This document shows positions 15,477 through 19,051 of a stretch of DNA of 19,051 nt, one piece after another. This DNA is from JAXMCI01 sp046349435 (lineage in GTDB: Bacteria; Pseudomonadota; Alphaproteobacteria; Dongiales; Dongiaceae). The stretch spans positions 1 through 19,051 of the forward strand of contig JAXMCI010000064.1 in NCBI GenBank assembly GCA_046349435.1, written 5' to 3'. A program made the position numbers and the translations under genes. The first letter of the stretch is position 1. The number at the start of each line of letters is the position of its first letter. The notes beneath the pieces are model-generated. The model worked only from the letters and a program-made list of their open reading frames with translations, was not told the DNA's origin and did not search any database.

Positions 15477-17012
15477 TCAGCCCTCGACCAGCCGCAGCGG
15501 CACTGGCGCGGCGATGGTGCCGTCGAGCACCATGCGGGTGGCGGCGGCGATGTCGGGGGCCATGGCGCGGTCGCCGTCGAGGAACGGCACGGCGGCGCGC
15601 AGGCTGGCCATCACCCCGGCGAGCGCCGGGCTGGTCGCCAGCGGCCGGCGGAAATCGACGCCCTGGGCGGCCGCGAGCAGCTCGATGGCGACGATGCCGG
15701 CGGCGTTCTCGGCCATGTCCGTCAGCCGGCGCGCGGCGTGGGTCGCCATGCTGACATGATCCTCCTGGTTGGCCGAGGTCGGCAGCGAATCGATGCTCGC
15801 CGGGGCGGCGCGCTGCTTGTTCTCCGAGGCCAGCGCGGCGGCCGTCACCTGGGCGATCATGAAGCCGGAATTGAGCCCGGGATCGGGCACCAGGAAGGCC
15901 GGCAGGCCGCTCATCCGCGCGTCGGTGAGCAGCGCGATCCGCCGCTCCGACAGCGAGCCGATCTCGGCCAGCGCCAGCGCCGCGGCGTCGGCGGCGAGCG
16001 CCACCGGCTCGGCATGGAAGTTGCCGCCGGAGAGGATCTCGCCGGTGTCGGCGAAGACCAGCGGGTTGTCGGAGACGGCGTTGGCCTCGCGCTCGACTGC
16101 GCCCGCGGCGTAGCGCAGCAGGTCGAGCACGGCGCCCATCACCTGCGGCTGGCAGCGCAGGCTGTAGGGGTCCTGCACGCGGTCGCAATCGACGTGCGAG
16201 CGGCGGATCTCGCTGCCCTCGAGCAGCGTCAGGAGTGCCCCCGCCACCGCCGCCTGGCCGGGCTGGCCGCGCACCGCGTGGATGCGCGGGTCGAAGGGCA
16301 CGTCGCTGCCGGCCGCCGCGTCGGTGCTGAGCGCGCCGGCGGCGAGCGCCGCGGCGAACACCCGGTCGATGGCGAACAGGCCGTGGGCGGCGAGCGCGGT
16401 CGAGACCTGGCTGCCGTTGAGCAGGGCCAGCCCCTCCTTGGCGGCGAGCTGCAGCGGGGTGAGGCCGAGCGCCGACAGCGCCTGGGCGGCCGGCAGCAGC
16501 GTGCCGTCGAGCCGGATCTCGCCGACGCCGATGAGGGCGCAGGAGAGGTGGGCGAGCGGCGCCAGGTCGCCCGAGGCGCCGACCGAGCCCTGCGCCGGGA
16601 TCGCCGGATAGGCCTCGGCCTCGAGCAGCGCCAGCAGCATCTCCAGCACCGGCCGGCGGACGCCGGAATGGCCGCGCGCCAGGCTGTTGATCTTGAGCAG
16701 CAGGATCAGCCGCACGACGCGGTCGGGCAGCAGCGGCCCGACGCCGCAGGCATGCGACAGCACCAGCCGGCGCTGCAGCTCGGCCACCGCCTCGTCGGAG
16801 ATGCGGGTGCGCGCCAGGCTGCCGAAGCCGGTGTTGACGCCATAGGCGACGCGGCCCTCGTCGATCACCGCCTGCACCACCGCGGCCGAGCGCTCCACCG
16901 CCGGCCAGCAGGCGGGATCGAGCGTCACGCTGCAGGGCGTCTCGGCGAGCCGGCGGAGCTCCCCCAAGGTCAGCGTCCCGGGGGTGAGGGTGACGGTCGG
17001 GCGCGCGGGCAT
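15477..17012 (-). CDS. hutH: Histidine ammonia-lyase
   Basis: Cytoplasmic enzyme that converts L-histidine to trans-urocanate and ammonia, first step of histidine breakdown. The product is 511 aa, the usual length. The MIO cofactor forms from Ala146-Ser147-Gly148 within GSVGASGDLAPLAHL. Tyr57 in YGVNTGFG is the catalytic tyrosine, and SHA at 86-88 carries the His that marks histidine rather than phenylalanine or tyrosine specificity. Later family features are KEGLALLNGSQVSTALA, FDPRIHAVRGQPGQ, SDNPLVF and SANQEDHVSM. GGAGGAG at 17022-17016 just upstream of the ATG at 17010-17012 supports the start. No hutU, hutI, hutG or hutC is in the window; the gene lies 90 bases after a YoaK-like membrane protein gene on the same strand and converges on the hydrolase cluster. 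Confidence 0.97.
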   Translation of the reverse strand: MPARPTVTLTPGTLTLGELRRLAETPCSVTLDPACWPAVERSAAVVQAVIDEGRVAYGVNTGFGSLARTRISDEAVAELQRRLVLSHACGVGPLLPDRVVRLILLLKINSLARGHSGVRRPVLEMLLALLEAEAYPAIPAQGSVGASGDLAPLAHLSCALIGVGEIRLDGTLLPAAQALSALGLTPLQLAAKEGLALLNGSQVSTALAAHGLFAIDRVFAAALAAGALSTDAAAGSDVPFDPRIHAVRGQPGQAAVAGALLTLLEGSEIRRSHVDCDRVQDPYSLRCQPQVMGAVLDLLRYAAGAVEREANAVSDNPLVFADTGEILSGGNFHAEPVALAADAAALALAEIGSLSERRIALLTDARMSGLPAFLVPDPGLNSGFMIAQVTAAALASENKQRAAPASIDSLPTSANQEDHVSMATHAARRLTDMAENAAGIVAIELLAAAQGVDFRRPLATSPALAGVMASLRAAVPFLDGDRAMAPDIAAATRMVLDGTIAAPVPLRLVEG

Positions 17013-17060
17013 GGGCTCCTCCGGGCGGCGGTCAGGGCAGACAGGGATAGCACCGAAGCG

Positions 17061-17088
17061 GCCGCGGCGTCAGCCGAGGCGCCGCGGC
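17061..17088 (-). terminator. Hairpin between the YoaK-like gene and hutH
   Basis: GCCGCGGCG (17061-17069) and CGCCGCGGC (17080-17088) form a perfect 9-bp stem with a 10-base loop, 14 bases past the stop of the YoaK-like gene on the minus strand. There is no T-tract after it. It may weaken read-through into hutH or act as an mRNA end. Confidence 0.35.
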
Positions 17089-17102
17089 GACGGGGTTGCC
17101 GG

Positions 17103-17765
17103 CTACGCTTCCTCGCTGCCGCGCCGGGCGACGTCGAGCGCCACCGCGCCCTGCAGCAGCGCCGGCACCAGCAGCGGCAGGGTCTCGGGCAGGGCGGCGG
17201 GCAGCGCGACCGCGGCGTCGGCGGCGGCGGCGCCGAGCAGCGCGCCGCCGGCATAGGCGAGCCACGCCGCGGCGGTGAGCGCCAGCGGCCGCCGGTCCGG
17301 CGCCGCGGCCGCGGCCGGGCGGATGCCGGCCGCCAGCTCGGCGAGGCGCAGCAGCGTGCCGGTCACCACCACGGTCTGCAGCGCGGTGCCGGCGAAGCGG
17401 CCGAGGCTCGCCCCCTGCAGCCCCATGGCGAGCGCCAGCGCGGCGGCCAGCAGCCAGCCCGGCCAGGCGGGCAGGCCGGCGAGCAGCAGCAGCGCGGCGG
17501 CGGCGAGCAGCAGGGCGGCCAGCAGCAGCGCCGGGGCGCGGCGGTCGGCCAGCCGGCGGCGCAGCAGCACGGCGAGCAGCGCGCCGGCGAGGAAGGCGGC
17601 CAGCACCAGCCCGCAGGCGGCCGCCTGGCCGGCCTCGCCGCGCGCCGCGGCGATCGCCAGCAGCACGCTGTTGCCGGTCATGTTGGCGGTGAAGATGCCG
17701 CCCAGCCGGAGATAGCCGAAGGCGTCGGCATAGCCGGCGGCGAGGCAGAGCAGGACGGCGCGCAT
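17103..17765 (-). CDS. YoaK/DUF1275-family integral membrane protein
   Basis: Inner-membrane protein of unknown function, 220 aa, about six hydrophobic segments. The N terminus AGYADAFGYLRLGGIFTANMTGNSVLL matches the family signature (a DA.GYL..GG.F..NMTGN pattern), and a later MGLQGASLGRF...TALQTVVVTGTLLRLAELA block matches the second family hallmark. Composition is extremely Ala/Leu-rich, in line with the local GC content. The frame runs open to a GTG at 17864, but the first ATG, at 17763-17765, places the first helix at the N terminus as in relatives, so I used it; the ribosome-binding site is weak. Transport of a small molecule has been suggested for the family, without proof. It could share a transcript with hutH, though a hairpin lies between them. 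Confidence 0.85.
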   Translation of the reverse strand: MRAVLLCLAAGYADAFGYLRLGGIFTANMTGNSVLLAIAAARGEAGQAAACGLVLAAFLAGALLAVLLRRRLADRRAPALLLAALLLAAAALLLLAGLPAWPGWLLAAALALAMGLQGASLGRFAGTALQTVVVTGTLLRLAELAAGIRPAAAAAPDRRPLALTAAAWLAYAGGALLGAAAADAAVALPAALPETLPLLVPALLQGAVALDVARRGSEEA

Positions 17766-17932
17766 CGCCGACGAGGGTGCCCGCGACAGGCATCCCGGAT
17801 CAACCGTGCGGATGCGGCGCGGCACCCCATGTCGCGTCGCATGCAAATAGCGTCGCCGAGGCACGCGCCCGGGCGAGGCGGTTGACTAGCGTGCCCGGCG
17901 TGCCAGGATCGGGGCTTCGGCCGGCGACGACG

Positions 17933-17950
17933 GCTTCAGCAGCTTCAGCA
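17933..17950 (+). repeat. Perfect tandem 9-bp repeat before the corrinoid-protein gene
   Basis: GCTTCAGCA occurs twice head to tail (17933-17941 and 17942-17950), ending three bases before AAGGTG, the likely ribosome-binding site of the next gene. The region 17766-17965 otherwise shows a TTGACT hexamer at 17882-17887 without a good partner -10. Significance of the repeat is unknown. Confidence 0.6.
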
Positions 17951-17965
17951 GTCAAGGTGCGCGGT

Positions 17966-18685
<720 letters not shown>

Positions 18686-18793
18686 GCAAGGGAGTCCCCC
18701 GGCGGGCTGCCGGCGCGGCGGCGGGCTTCGGATCGGCTCACGCGAAGGCGCGAGGGCGCGAAAAGGGCGGCGGCGGCCGGTTCGCTCCCGCGC

Positions 18794-18807
18794 TTGATCC
18801 AGGTCAA
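18794..18807 (+). promoter_or_regulatory. FNR/FixK-type binding site upstream of the secreted-protein gene
   Basis: TTGATCCAGGTCAA differs from the FNR/FixK consensus TTGAT-N4-ATCAA at one position. Its centre is 18800.5. A -10-like CTGAAT at 18830-18835 would give a start near 18842, placing the box at about -41.5, the standard class II activator position, with a leader of about 28 bases before the ATG at 18870. The box is flanked by a 10-bp inverted repeat, CGCTCCCGCG (18783-18792) and CGCGGGAGCG (18808-18817). Activation under low oxygen is inferred. Confidence 0.6.
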
Positions 18808-18869
18808 CGCGGGAGCGCGCGCGGCGCGGCTGAATATGGGCCGTCGGGTCGGGCTGCCTGTGCATCGCC

Positions 18870-19051
18870 ATGTTCCTGCGTGCCATCCTGCTGATCGGCG
18901 CGCTTGCCGCGGGGCCCGCAGCATGGGCATCCGATCGCGAGATCTGCGCTTTCCCTGAGCCGGCAAACCATCTCCTGGCGACGAAGCCCGCCGAGCTGGT
19001 GGCGGCCTGCACCCGGCTCGCCCAGGCGGGCAATGCCGGCGCTCAGTACAC
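18870..19051 (+). CDS. Secreted protein, probably Sel1-like repeat, 3' end cut off by window edge
   Basis: Only 60 codons are visible. Residues 1-21 (MFLRAILLIGALAAGPAAWAS) form a clear signal peptide with an AWA-S cleavage site, so the product is exported. The mature part includes ICAFPEPANHLLATKPAELV and then AACTRLAQAGNAGAQY, which resembles the start of a Sel1/TPR-like repeat (A..L..AGNA.AQY.LG). The repeat call rests on one partial unit and is tentative. It lies 184 bases after the corrinoid-protein gene, behind an FNR/FixK-type box, suggesting separate, oxygen-linked expression. Confidence 0.65.
   Translation, partial: MFLRAILLIGALAAGPAAWASDREICAFPEPANHLLATKPAELVAACTRLAQAGNAGAQY

Noticed and set aside
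15738..17885. A 715-codon plus-strand frame across hutH and the YoaK-like gene
   Set aside because: Gln/Arg/Gly-rich shadow with no domain, opposite two recognised genes.
17882..17910. TTGACT as a -35 element for the corrinoid-protein gene
   Set aside because: The hexamer matches 5 of 6, but no acceptable -10 lies 16-18 bases downstream (AGGATC at 17905 is poor), so I did not call a promoter.

Overview
The window is very GC-rich throughout. Dense coding, Tat-exported solute-binding proteins, a CHASE2 adenylate cyclase, a class-I corrinoid protein and an FNR/FixK-type box all suggest a high-GC alphaproteobacterium, possibly Rhodospirillales-like. That placement is inference; no rRNA or other marker gene is present. 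No tRNA, rRNA, CRISPR array, transposase or phage gene was seen.

Layout. 1-1614 (minus): 5' part of a CHASE2-type class III adenylate cyclase that runs off the left edge. 1734-2933 (plus): exported D,D-carboxypeptidase with a SPOR-like tail, divergent from the cyclase. 3199-8694 (minus): an oligopeptide-type ABC importer in the order solute-binding protein (SBP), two permeases, two ATPases, the last four tightly packed or overlapping. 8695-8812: compact divergent control region with a strong minus-strand promoter and an imperfect 24-bp palindrome over it. 8813-15337 (plus): GntR/FCD regulator, CocE/NonD-type hydrolase, second Tat-type SBP, second CocE/NonD-type hydrolase. 15477-17765 (minus): hutH preceded by a YoaK/DUF1275 membrane protein. 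17966-18685 (plus): stand-alone corrinoid protein. 18870-19051 (plus): start of a secreted, probably Sel1-like, protein behind an FNR/FixK-type box.

The central unit, 3199-15337, reads as one regulated uptake-and-hydrolysis system: two paralogous SBPs of equal length (520 aa) share one permease/ATPase set, and two paralogous cytoplasmic serine hydrolases with matching catalytic positions (Ser124/125, Asp246, His272) would cleave the imported compound. Both hydrolases share a C-terminal extension of about 122 residues that I do not recognise. The ligand (peptide, ester or amide) cannot be read from sequence.

There is no gene-free stretch longer than 300 bases. The longest gaps are 2934-3198 (GC-rich, small hairpins only) and 17766-17965 (a TTGACT-like hexamer and a 9-bp tandem repeat). 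GC-rich hairpins without U-tracts recur at gene ends and between cistrons.
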